In this document: positions 1-5,490 of the stretch, one piece after another
Layout of the letters: each line of letters opens with the position of its first letter
How positions within the stretch are numbered: the first letter of the stretch is position 1
Origin: an uncultured Spirochaetaceae bacterium
GTDB taxonomy: Bacteria; Spirochaetota; Spirochaetia; Treponematales; Treponemataceae
NCBI GenBank assembly: GCA_902766345.1
Contig: CACXDK010000374.1
Location: 1 to 6,614 of the forward strand
Direction of reading: 5' to 3'
Length of the DNA: 6,614 nucleotides
Translations under genes and position numbers: made by a program
The notes under the pieces: generated by a model
Told to the model about the DNA's origin: nothing
What the model saw: only the letters and a program-made list of their open reading frames with translations
Databases searched by the model: none

Positions 1-230
1 GAATTCAGTCTGCTTTTTACAAATTCTTCAGAAAGGCGTGCATTTTCAGTAGCTTTTTGCGCATAGTCTACCGCAAGAACATATTCTCCAGCATCAAAAG
101 CCTTGTCAGCCTTTACAAAATACTGTTCTGCAAGTTTCTGATATGTATTGTTTTTGTAACTAAATCTTACAGCAAATGCAAAACCAGAGCACAAAAACAT
201 TATTACAAGAGGAAATAGAATTTTTCTCAT
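1..230 (-). CDS. Exported TPR-like protein, N-terminal part (cut by window edge)
   Basis: This is the first 76 codons of a minus-strand gene that continues past base 1. The protein begins with a clear Sec signal peptide: basic MRK, then a hydrophobic core to about residue 16, with a likely signal peptidase I site after FAFA (residue 20). Cys14 is preceded by Leu, which makes a poor lipobox, so a soluble periplasmic or outer-membrane protein is more likely than a lipoprotein. The mature part (about residues 28-65) is helical. It carries a TPR-like pattern, 'KADKAFDAGEYVLAVDYAQKA', resembling the C-terminal half of the upstream lipoprotein. The ATG (228-230) overlaps that gene's TGA in an ATGA junction. 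A GGAGG ribosome site lies about 9 nt upstream inside the lipoprotein's last codons, so the two are probably translationally coupled. The visible part does not identify a function; the rest lies outside the window. Confidence 0.85.
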   Translation of the reverse strand, partial: MRKILFPLVIMFLCSGFAFAVRFSYKNNTYQKLAEQYFVKADKAFDAGEYVLAVDYAQKATENARLSEEFVKSRLN

Positions 231-1384
231 AAAGACTTTCCTCCACCGACAGGAAGCTTCTCAGCAATTTCTACATAAGAAGCCCTTGCAGCAGAAAAAT
301 CATCTGCTTCAAGAAGAATTGCATTCTCATCTTCAAGTCCCTGAATTCTTTCAGACAGAGGATCTGTTTTATCAGCTTTCAAAGCAACTGCCTCGCTCTG
401 CTTAACACGCTCTTTGGCACTGTTAATCAAAGCCTGTGCCTTCTGCCGTGCAGCAGATACTTCCTTATACAGCTTAGAGAAAATTCCACGTGCAGTAACA
501 TAATCTTCGATTGAATTTTCAATATCACCGTTTACATATCTTGAATCCCCGTCTCTAAAAGAAGCAACTCCATTATCGTAATCGTTCTTGCGTGAAACAG
601 AAGCCTTAACACTGTCAGCCTGTTTCTTTGCTTTAAATGCGGCAGAACGCTCGTTATTTGCAGTTGATTTAAACACATTTGTAAAGTTCAAATCAGCCTT
701 GTTCGCTTTTTGCAGGAAGTCATTACCTTTGTCAGAATTACCTTTTTCAAGCTCTGCAATATACTTTGCAGCGTCTCTATTTATGTCTTCAAGTTCTTCA
801 AGAAGCTCGGCACCGTCGTCATAACATTTCTGGTTATTATATGCATAGCCCTTATCATCAATGCGTTCTTTCTTAGCCTTTGCCTGTGCATACACTTCAA
901 GTCCCTTGAACAGGCTGTTCAAGTTTTCAAGAGCTTTCTTTAACTCTGGAGAGTTTTCACCAGAGGCAGCCCGCTGTTTAAGACGCTCAAAAGCATCATT
1001 TGCAGCATTATACAAATCTGTAAGAGAAGTATCCGCACCTGCATCTTCTGCATTGCGACGCGAGTTTTCAATACTATCAATAAGATTGTTTATCTGACTG
1101 TCAGAAGAATATTTTTTTCCAGTTGAAGTACTAGCAGAGCCTTTTCCAGAACCAGAACCATCTTTTGAAGAGGCATCCTTATCTTTGCCAGTATCTGTAG
1201 AACTTCCAGATTTAGATGAACCACCTGATTTGGAAGAATCTTTTGATGAACTGCCCGATGTTGCAGATGAATCAGAAGAACCACGACCTTTGCTTGAACC
1301 ACCTGATTTTTTTGTTGATGCACAAGTAATAAAAAGAACACAGCACAGAGCCATGAAAACATTGAATAAGCGTCTAAGCTTCAT
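227..1384 (-). CDS. Ser/Gly-rich tethered lipoprotein with helical C-terminal domain
   Basis: A 385-aa predicted lipoprotein. The ATG at 1384 is chosen over an in-frame TTG at 1405 because a strong AAGGGGG ribosome site ends 5 nt before the ATG; that site lies inside the seven extra codons of the longer reading. The protein starts MKLRR, has a hydrophobic stretch to residue 20, and has a likely lipidated Cys21 (LFIT|CAS). This lipobox is of the relaxed spirochaete type, with Phe at -3 and Thr at -1. Residues about 22-95 are a low-complexity Ser/Gly/Lys/Asp linker, probably an unstructured tether. Residues about 96-380 are mostly charged helix with coiled-coil character. Around residues 268-310 a TPR-like stretch ('GVASFRDGDSRYVNGDIENS') resembles the downstream partner. 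No enzymatic motif is visible. It probably acts as an envelope scaffold or assembly protein with the next gene, but that is inference and I do not recognise the family. Confidence 0.85.
   Translation of the reverse strand: MKLRRLFNVFMALCCVLFITCASTKKSGGSSKGRGSSDSSATSGSSSKDSSKSGGSSKSGSSTDTGKDKDASSKDGSGSGKGSASTSTGKKYSSDSQINNLIDSIENSRRNAEDAGADTSLTDLYNAANDAFERLKQRAASGENSPELKKALENLNSLFKGLEVYAQAKAKKERIDDKGYAYNNQKCYDDGAELLEELEDINRDAAKYIAELEKGNSDKGNDFLQKANKADLNFTNVFKSTANNERSAAFKAKKQADSVKASVSRKNDYDNGVASFRDGDSRYVNGDIENSIEDYVTARGIFSKLYKEVSAARQKAQALINSAKERVKQSEAVALKADKTDPLSERIQGLEDENAILLEADDFSAARASYVEIAEKLPVGGGKSL
1217..1309. repeat. 15-nt direct repeat within the lipoprotein linker
   Basis: The 15-mer TGAACCACCTGATTT occurs exactly at 1217-1231 and again at 1295-1309, 78 bp apart, which is 26 codons and in frame. 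On the coding (minus) strand each copy encodes part of a KSGGSS motif in the Ser/Gly-rich tether. The linker may therefore change length by slippage or recombination without shifting the frame. It is too short and too few in copy to be a mobile element. Confidence 0.6.
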
Positions 1385-1389
1385 GATTT

Positions 1390-1396
1390 CCCCCTT
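1390..1396 (-). promoter_or_regulatory. Ribosome binding site of the lipoprotein gene
   Basis: The minus strand reads AAGGGGG, followed by 5 nt and then ATG at 1384. This fixes the start at the ATG and rules out the upstream in-frame TTG at 1405, which has no comparable site and would place this motif inside the coding region. Confidence 0.75.
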
Positions 1397-1440
1397 AAAT
1401 CCCAAACCTATTATTACTTTTTATCGGCATCTAAATATGA

Positions 1441-1468
1441 ATCATAATAATTTTAACTAATTATTCAT
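1441..1468 (-). promoter_or_regulatory. Possible promoter for the lipoprotein operon
   Basis: On the minus strand, TATGAT (1441-1446) matches the -10 consensus at 5 of 6 bases. A weak -35-like ATGAAT (1463-1468) lies 16 nt upstream. Transcription would start near 1434, giving a leader of about 50 nt. The region is so AT-rich that chance matches are likely. The -35 would overlap that of the divergent plus-strand gene. Confidence 0.25.
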
Positions 1469-1492
1469 TTATTTTAATAAGTATTGTATAAT
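1464..1492 (+). promoter_or_regulatory. Promoter for the YdbC/PC4-like gene
   Basis: A perfect TATAAT -10 box (1487-1492) has a weak -35-like TTCATT (1464-1469) 17 nt upstream. The predicted start near 1499-1500 gives a leader of about 23 nt. The -10 lies within a short dyad, AGTAT (1480-1484) and ATACT (1495-1499), separated by 10 nt. That could be an operator or chance in AT-rich DNA. Confidence 0.5.
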
Positions 1493-1511
1493 ATATACTA
1501 CGTTACTTTTT

Positions 1512-1517
1512 AAGGAG
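1512..1517 (+). promoter_or_regulatory. Ribosome binding site of the YdbC/PC4-like gene
   Basis: AAGGAG lies 5 nt upstream of the ATG at 1523, a strong Shine-Dalgarno site that supports this start. Confidence 0.8.
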
Positions 1518-1522
1518 ATTAT

Positions 1523-1747
1523 ATGGCAGACGACTTTCACTATGAGATTGTAGAAGAGCATGGTGTTCTTTCAGAAGGAAAGGGTGGTTGGAAAATGGAA
1601 CTGAACCTGGTTACTTGGGGAGACAGAGCCGCAAAATACGACATCCGTTCCTGGTCTCCAGATCATGAAAAAATGGGCAAAGGCATTACATTGACAAAAG
1701 AAGAACTTGGTGCCTTAAAAAAGATTTTGAACGAAATGACAATATAA
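1523..1747 (+). CDS. YdbC/PC4-like single-stranded nucleic-acid-binding protein
   Basis: A 74-aa protein of the bacterial YdbC family, related to the eukaryotic transcription coactivator PC4. Members form homodimers that bind single-stranded DNA with a curved beta-sheet. The family's order of elements is complete: an N-terminal strand (FHYEIVEEHGVLSE), a GW-K-ELNLVTW strand pair (about residues 21-32), the highly conserved YDIRSWSPDHEKMGKGITL block (about 39-57), and a C-terminal helix (EELGALKKILNEM). The length is normal for the family. It is the only plus-strand gene here, apparently monocistronic, divergent from the lipoprotein gene and convergent with holA. A role in transcription, replication or repair at single-stranded DNA is inferred from the family; the cellular role in bacteria is not well defined. 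The family assignment is secure. Confidence 0.92.
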   Translation: MADDFHYEIVEEHGVLSEGKGGWKMELNLVTWGDRAAKYDIRSWSPDHEKMGKGITLTKEELGALKKILNEMTI

Positions 1748-1757
1748 TCAATTCAGA

Positions 1758-2774
1758 TTAATCTTCATACACAGAAGGATACAGCCCGTTTTTCACAACA
1801 ATAGCATATACCATCATTATAAGGCGTGTATCTTCCATGAGAGTTCCACCTTCCCTTATTGCCATATCCGTATATGCCAAAAGGGAAAGAACTGACGCTG
1901 TAGTACCTGGTCCCCAAATTCTTGCAGCTTTGCTGTACCGAGCAACGCTTTTCTTGCTTCCCAAGCCTGCAGCACGCAACTGAGCATCGGTAGGGGATTT
2001 TCCTCCAGCATACAATGTATGATACGTTCTTAATAATCTAAAACAGTATGTAAGACCCGCAATTATAGCAACTCCTCCCGAATCCCTCGACAGCCGTATT
2101 TTCTGCAAAATCAGCAGGGAAGTTTCAAGCCTTTCCTTAGGAGACTTCTGCTCATCAGCAAGAGCTTCAAACAATGTAAAAGCATTTTCTTCCCTATTGT
2201 GCGAAAGAATTTTATCTACATCATCAGAAGTAATTGTATAGCCTTTTTCAAAACAATAGAAAAACCTTGAACACTCACTTTTAAGGGTTTCAGTATTATT
2301 TTCCACCATGTCCAGAATGAGCTCTACCGCATCATCTGTAACAGAAAAACCATTCTTTCTAAAATAATTACGCACCCACTGAGGCTTTTGATTATCAAAC
2401 ATCTCCCAAAAGATTTTCTTATGGGAAGAAGGCACAGCACTTTCAATTTTCTTTTCAATGCCGTTTTCATCCGATTCCAAAATCAACACATTCGGACTGT
2501 TAACGGCATTTTTTATGTACTGAACAATAAGGTCAATGTCAGATTTTAATTTAATTAACTCGGCATTTTTAAGAATAATAAACAAAGCCGAAGAAAAAAG
2601 ACTTGCATTCTGCAATTGTGAGATAACATCAGTAATACGTGTTTCTGAAGCATAATAGCGGTAAAAATCCACACCGCCATTCTTTTTTTCCGCCGCAGCC
2701 CTTATAGTAGCAACAGCATCACTTTTATCGCCGTTTTCAGGCCCTGTAAAAAGATATACTTCTGAGTCAGCCAT
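1758..2774 (-). CDS. holA: DNA polymerase III subunit delta (clamp loader)
   Basis: A 338-aa protein matching the delta subunit, which opens the beta sliding clamp as part of the clamp-loader complex at the replication fork. The N-terminal AAA+-like domain starts with YLFTGPENGDKSDA (residues 7-20), a degenerate P-loop; delta does not hydrolyse ATP, so this is expected. The 'ASLFSSALFIILKNAE' strand region (about 57-72) corresponds to the clamp-contacting part of the family. The middle domain shows the typical 'WVRNYFRKNGFSVTDDAVELI' segment (133-153) followed by the 'ETLKSECSRFFYC' helix. The C-terminal helical collar domain includes 'AGLTYCFRLLRTYHTLYAGG' (239-258). Its ATG comes one base after the lexA TGA and has no recognisable ribosome site, so translation probably depends on ribosomes finishing lexA. 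Length is normal. Delta proteins diverge strongly, so the call rests on overall pattern. Confidence 0.88.
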   Translation of the reverse strand: MADSEVYLFTGPENGDKSDAVATIRAAAEKKNGGVDFYRYYASETRITDVISQLQNASLFSSALFIILKNAELIKLKSDIDLIVQYIKNAVNSPNVLILESDENGIEKKIESAVPSSHKKIFWEMFDNQKPQWVRNYFRKNGFSVTDDAVELILDMVENNTETLKSECSRFFYCFEKGYTITSDDVDKILSHNREENAFTLFEALADEQKSPKERLETSLLILQKIRLSRDSGGVAIIAGLTYCFRLLRTYHTLYAGGKSPTDAQLRAAGLGSKKSVARYSKAARIWGPGTTASVLSLLAYTDMAIREGGTLMEDTRLIMMVYAIVVKNGLYPSVYED

Positions 2775-2775
2775 A

Positions 2776-3387
2776 TCAATATGAACGAATTATGCAAGAA
2801 AGAGTGCCGACAATGCGCACATCCTGACAGTAAACAGGCGGAATGCCTTCACACTCAGCCTTTAAACAAATCCTATTAGCTTCAACCGAATATTTTCGCA
2901 AAATAATGGAACTGCCTTTTATTACAGCAACAATCTGTCCTTCCGAAGCTTCTTCACAGGATTTTACAATGGCAGTATCACCTTTACAAATTCCAGCACC
3001 TGCCATGTCGGAATCGGCAATTTTAAGTGCAAAGTACGACAACTCTTTATTAATAAAAGGTTCTGAAACACCAATGCACCCGTCATAATTTTCTTCACTT
3101 AAAACAGGCAATCCATGAACAAGATTACCAATAACAGGAATTTTTGCAGAATATATCACATCATCTTTAGCATCCGCATATTTTAGGATTTTCATTGAGC
3201 GTGAACATTTAGAACGTTGTGAAATATATTCTTTTTTTTGAAGGGCAGACAGATGATCCTGCACTGCACGTAGAGAAATATCAAAATGCTCCCCTATTTC
3301 GCGGACTGTAGGCGGAAAAGAATTGGTTTTTAAATATTCCGTAATAAAACTCAATACTTCCCGCTGGCGACCAGTGAGAGCTTTCAT
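2776..3387 (-). CDS. lexA: LexA-family repressor with replaced catalytic residues
   Basis: A 203-aa protein with full LexA architecture. Residues 1-65 form the winged-helix DNA-binding domain (MKALTGRQREVL, FPPTVREIGEHF, recognition helix near SLRAVQDHLSALQKK). Residues about 80-203 form the S24 peptidase-like dimerisation domain, ending VRIVGTLSCIIRSY. Classical LexA represses SOS genes and cleaves itself at Ala-Gly, using a Ser/Lys dyad, when stimulated by RecA filaments. Here the cleavage position reads His91-Gly92 (GNLVHGLP). The serine position is Asp127 (ADSDM instead of GDSM or GMSM), and the lysine position, exactly 37 residues later as in E. coli LexA (Ser119/Lys156), is Arg164 (ILRKY). 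A Ser (126) and a Lys (165) lie one residue out of register. The codons are clear and the frame is intact. It therefore looks like a repressor unable to cleave itself, although a shifted active site cannot be excluded. It lies 9 nt after ptsH and 1 nt before holA. Confidence 0.9.
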   Translation of the reverse strand: MKALTGRQREVLSFITEYLKTNSFPPTVREIGEHFDISLRAVQDHLSALQKKEYISQRSKCSRSMKILKYADAKDDVIYSAKIPVIGNLVHGLPVLSEENYDGCIGVSEPFINKELSYFALKIADSDMAGAGICKGDTAIVKSCEEASEGQIVAVIKGSSIILRKYSVEANRICLKAECEGIPPVYCQDVRIVGTLSCIIRSY

Positions 3388-3392
3388 GAATA

Positions 3393-3398
3393 CTCCTT
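3393..3398 (-). promoter_or_regulatory. Ribosome binding site of lexA, overlapping the ptsH stop codon
   Basis: The minus strand reads AAGGAG, 5 nt before the lexA ATG at 3387. Its first two bases are part of the ptsH TAA (3397-3399), so ribosomes ending ptsH finish directly on the lexA initiation site. Confidence 0.8.
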
Positions 3399-3663
3399 AT
3401 TCTTCTTCAAATTTTGACTCAAACAGTTTTACAATAGCATCTACGGCATCTTTTTCATCTGTACCATCAACTTTAAGAGTCAATGTAGTATTATAACCAG
3501 CTGCCATAGTAATAACGCCCATAATAGACTTTGCATTCACAGTTGCGTCTTCGCGTTCTAAATTAATTTCCGATGAAAACTTATTTGCTGTCTGTGCAAT
3601 TAATGCAGCTGGACGTGCATGTATTCCTGCTCTGTTGCGAACTGTCAAAATCTTCTCAATCAC
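3397..3663 (-). CDS. ptsH: HPr phosphocarrier protein
   Basis: An 88-aa HPr. It carries the phosphohistidine site His15 in RAGIHARPAA (11-20) and the regulatory serine Ser46 in NAKSIMGVITMAAG (43-56). Enzyme I phosphorylates His15 from phosphoenolpyruvate. HPr kinase/phosphorylase, encoded just upstream, modifies Ser46 with ATP. Length and fold pattern are those of ordinary HPr, not of the Ser46-lacking NPr type. No EII sugar permease gene is in the window, so a regulatory rather than transport role is plausible; that is inference. The start is a GTG at 3663, preceded 7 nt away by AAGGAA. A 69-nt gap separates it from hprK, and lexA follows 9 nt downstream. Confidence 0.96.
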   Translation of the reverse strand: MIEKILTVRNRAGIHARPAALIAQTANKFSSEINLEREDATVNAKSIMGVITMAAGYNTTLTLKVDGTDEKDAVDAIVKLFESKFEEE

Positions 3664-3670
3664 AATAAAC

Positions 3671-3676
3671 TTCCTT
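3671..3676 (-). promoter_or_regulatory. Ribosome binding site supporting the GTG start of ptsH
   Basis: The minus strand reads AAGGAA, 7 nt before GTG at 3663. No ATG lies at a better place, and the GTG start gives the normal HPr N-terminus (MIEKILTVRNRAG), with His at position 15. Confidence 0.7.
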
Positions 3677-3732
3677 ACTATATTTTTTTTATTTCAAGCA
3701 ATCGGCAAGACCTTTCAGCCTTACAGATTACC

Positions 3733-4722
3733 TTAATATGAATAATCACTGCCGTAATAAGCAGCCTGAGCCTGACTTGACTCAATCCATTTAAGCACGT
3801 TCTGATTAAACTCTCTTGCAGAGAAATGTCCCATAGACTTCAAGCGTTCGTTCTTTGCCGCCGCTTCAATAATAATCGGCATATTACGTCCAGGTTTTAC
3901 AGGTAACTCAATAAGAGGAATTTTTACCCCGAGCAACTCAGTTTTATCAGTGTCCGTCCCCACACGGTCGTACACTTTATTCTGCTGCCACTCTTCAAGC
4001 TTCACAACAAGCTGAACTTCTTTCTGGTCACGGATAGAACCGACACCATACAAATCGGGAATATTAATAATGCCAAGACCACGAATTTCCATGTGGTGAC
4101 TAATAAACTTTGCAGGACCGCTACCCATGATAGTGTTACCATTTACACAGCGAAGTTCTACAGTATCATCAGCAACAAGGCGGTGCCCACGCTCAACAAG
4201 TGCAAGAGCTGTCTCACTTTTACCAACACCACTTTCACCAGTCAAAAGAATGCCAATACCGAAAACTTCAACAAAAACCCCATGAATAGTCTTTTTAGGA
4301 GCAAATATATTAGACAGAACACGAAGAATGCGGTTAGAAAACTCTGTAGATTCCAAATCCGTCTGCAAAACAGGGCAGCCGGCAATTTCACACATTGAAA
4401 GAAAAAGTTCATCAGGAACAAGATTGTGTGTAAATACAATGCAAGGAATTTCAAAGCCTAAAAGAATTTCAACACTTTCTAAATTTTTTTCGTTAATAAG
4501 CTTTTTTAGATACGCAAATTCACCCTTACCAATAACTTGTACGCGAGAAAATGCAAACGACTCAAAAAAACCAGACAATGCAAGCCCCGGACGATTAATA
4601 TCAGGAATAGTAATCTCTCGGGACAAGTAGTTTCTGCCACATAGACAACGCAGGTTTAGAGAATCATGTCCTTTTAAGTCCAAATCCAGTAGGTCTAGTA
4701 CTGTAAATTTTTTATCAGACAT
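3733..4722 (-). CDS. hprK: HPr kinase/phosphorylase
   Basis: A bifunctional enzyme that phosphorylates Ser46 of HPr with ATP or pyrophosphate and can reverse the reaction, linking metabolic state to regulation. Counting from the ATG at 4722 (329 aa), residues 1-130 match the N-terminal domain. The catalytic domain has conserved His147 (HGVFVEVFG), Walker A GESGVGKS (162-169), Asp-Asp 185-186 in RLVADDTVEL, the family signature EIRGLGIINI (212-221), and the C-terminal VKPGRNMPIII loop (275-285). All expected catalytic motifs are present. An in-frame GTG at 4737 would add five residues (MYTTR), but it lies inside the spacer of the predicted promoter, so the ATG is preferred. Neither start has a Shine-Dalgarno site. 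ptsH, which encodes its substrate, is the next gene. Confidence 0.96.
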   Translation of the reverse strand: MSDKKFTVLDLLDLDLKGHDSLNLRCLCGRNYLSREITIPDINRPGLALSGFFESFAFSRVQVIGKGEFAYLKKLINEKNLESVEILLGFEIPCIVFTHNLVPDELFLSMCEIAGCPVLQTDLESTEFSNRILRVLSNIFAPKKTIHGVFVEVFGIGILLTGESGVGKSETALALVERGHRLVADDTVELRCVNGNTIMGSGPAKFISHHMEIRGLGIINIPDLYGVGSIRDQKEVQLVVKLEEWQQNKVYDRVGTDTDKTELLGVKIPLIELPVKPGRNMPIIIEAAAKNERLKSMGHFSAREFNQNVLKWIESSQAQAAYYGSDYSY

Positions 4723-4728
4723 GCGTGT

Positions 4729-4758
4729 AGTATACACTTATTTTAAAATAAAATGCAA
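4729..4758 (-). promoter_or_regulatory. Putative hprK promoter giving a near-leaderless mRNA
   Basis: On the minus strand, TTGCAT (4753-4758) and TATACT (4729-4734, 5 of 6 bases of the -10 consensus) are separated by 18 nt. Only 6 nt lie between the -10 box and the ATG at 4722, so transcription would begin at or within a few bases of the start codon. This agrees with the absence of a ribosome site. The -35 is weak (3 of 6) and readthrough from livF, 45 nt upstream, is also possible. Confidence 0.45.
4738..4751. promoter_or_regulatory. 14-bp perfect palindrome between the hprK -35 and -10 boxes
   Basis: TTATTTTAAAATAA is a perfect inverted repeat without a spacer, lying in the spacer of the predicted hprK promoter. 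Its position would suit a repressor operator. Being entirely A and T, it could also be chance or a DNA-bending element. It lacks the GC-rich stem of an intrinsic terminator. Confidence 0.35.
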
Positions 4759-4767
4759 CACATCACA

Positions 4768-5484
4768 TCAGCGTTTCTTTCCAAGATATGCGTCCCTGAC
4801 AGAAGGATTTTCAAGCAGCTCTTTTCCAGACCCCTGCAGAACAATTTCTCCTGTTTCAAGCACATACGCAATGTCGGCAGTTTTCAAAGCCATGTTTGCA
4901 TTCTGCTCAACAAGCAAAATAGTAACGCCTTTCTTATTGATTTCCCTGATAATTTCAAATATCTGCTGAACAATAAGAGGAGCAAGACCAAGCGAAGGCT
5001 CATCCAGCATTAAAATCTTAGGACGGCTCATCAAAGCTCTTCCTACAGCCAACATCTGCTGCTCACCACCCGAAAGCGTACCAGCAAACTGCCAGCTGCG
5101 TTCTTTCAAGCGAGGAAAAAGCTCGTAAACCCACTTCATGTCGTTTTCAATTACATCTTTTTCCTTGCGAAGATATGCACCTATTTTAAGGTTTTCCTGC
5201 ACAGTCAAATCTGCAAAAACATGGCGGCCTTCTGGCGAAAGAGCAATTCCTTCCGCACAGATTGTATTTATAGGCATGCCAATCAACTCTTTATTATCAA
5301 GCTTAATAGAGCCAGAACCTCTAGACGGTTTTACAAGACCGCTTACAGTACGCAGCAAGGTGGACTTTCCAGCACCGTTAGCTCCAATAAGAGTAACAAT
5401 CTTACCGTCAGGAACTTCAAGATTAATACCCCGCAAGGCTTTTATTCCACCATAAGAAACATGTAAATCTGATATTTTAAGCAT
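4768..5484 (-). CDS. livF: Branched-chain amino acid-type ABC transporter ATP-binding protein LivF
   Basis: A 238-aa ATPase, one of the two nucleotide-binding subunits that power HAAT-family uptake. Visible motifs are Walker A GANGAGKS (34-41), the family's 'EGRHVFADLTVQENL' segment (85-99), the ABC signature LSGGEQQM (137-144), Walker B ILMLDEP (157-163) and the LivF-type switch LVEQNA (191-196). Length is standard. The ATG lies 6 nt after the livG stop. A GAGG about 11 nt before the ATG is a loosely spaced ribosome site within the livG end. The substrate may be leucine, isoleucine or valine, but related systems carry other amides or amino acids, and the binding protein is not in view. Confidence 0.94.
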   Translation of the reverse strand: MLKISDLHVSYGGIKALRGINLEVPDGKIVTLIGANGAGKSTLLRTVSGLVKPSRGSGSIKLDNKELIGMPINTICAEGIALSPEGRHVFADLTVQENLKIGAYLRKEKDVIENDMKWVYELFPRLKERSWQFAGTLSGGEQQMLAVGRALMSRPKILMLDEPSLGLAPLIVQQIFEIIREINKKGVTILLVEQNANMALKTADIAYVLETGEIVLQGSGKELLENPSVRDAYLGKKR

Positions 5485-5490
5485 AGTCTG

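Noticed and set aside
1..6. EcoRI site exactly at the window start
   Set aside because: GAATTC also occurs elsewhere in the window (near 6409); its position at base 1 could be chance or a cloning edge and has no biological meaning here.
1090..1362. Minus-strand alternate-frame open frame inside the lipoprotein gene
   Set aside because: Its Gln/Val/Leu-rich sequence is what the Ser/Gly repeat codons give when read out of frame.
1384..1405. Upstream TTG start for the lipoprotein gene
   Set aside because: The extra seven codons contain the ribosome site itself, and the ATG start gives a proper lipoprotein signal peptide.
588..1460. Plus-strand open frames across the lipoprotein gene
   Set aside because: They are antisense to a convincing coding region and lack ribosome sites or recognisable protein features; the Pro/Glu/Asp-rich one is the mirror of the Ser/Gly linker.
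1745..1760. Inverted repeat TAATC/GATTA as a bidirectional terminator between the YdbC gene and holA
   Set aside because: The stem is only 5 bp, AT-rich and has no following T-run, so it is unlikely to terminate transcription.
3664..3732. Separate ptsH promoter or terminator in the hprK-ptsH gap
   Set aside because: A TATAGT (3677-3682) is present, but the only fair -35-like hexamer (TTGCCG) is 20 nt away, and the hexamer at proper spacing is poor. No stable GC-rich hairpin precedes the A-run.
4723..4737. Upstream GTG start for hprK
   Set aside because: It has no ribosome site and lies in the spacer of the predicted promoter; the five added residues match nothing expected in the family.
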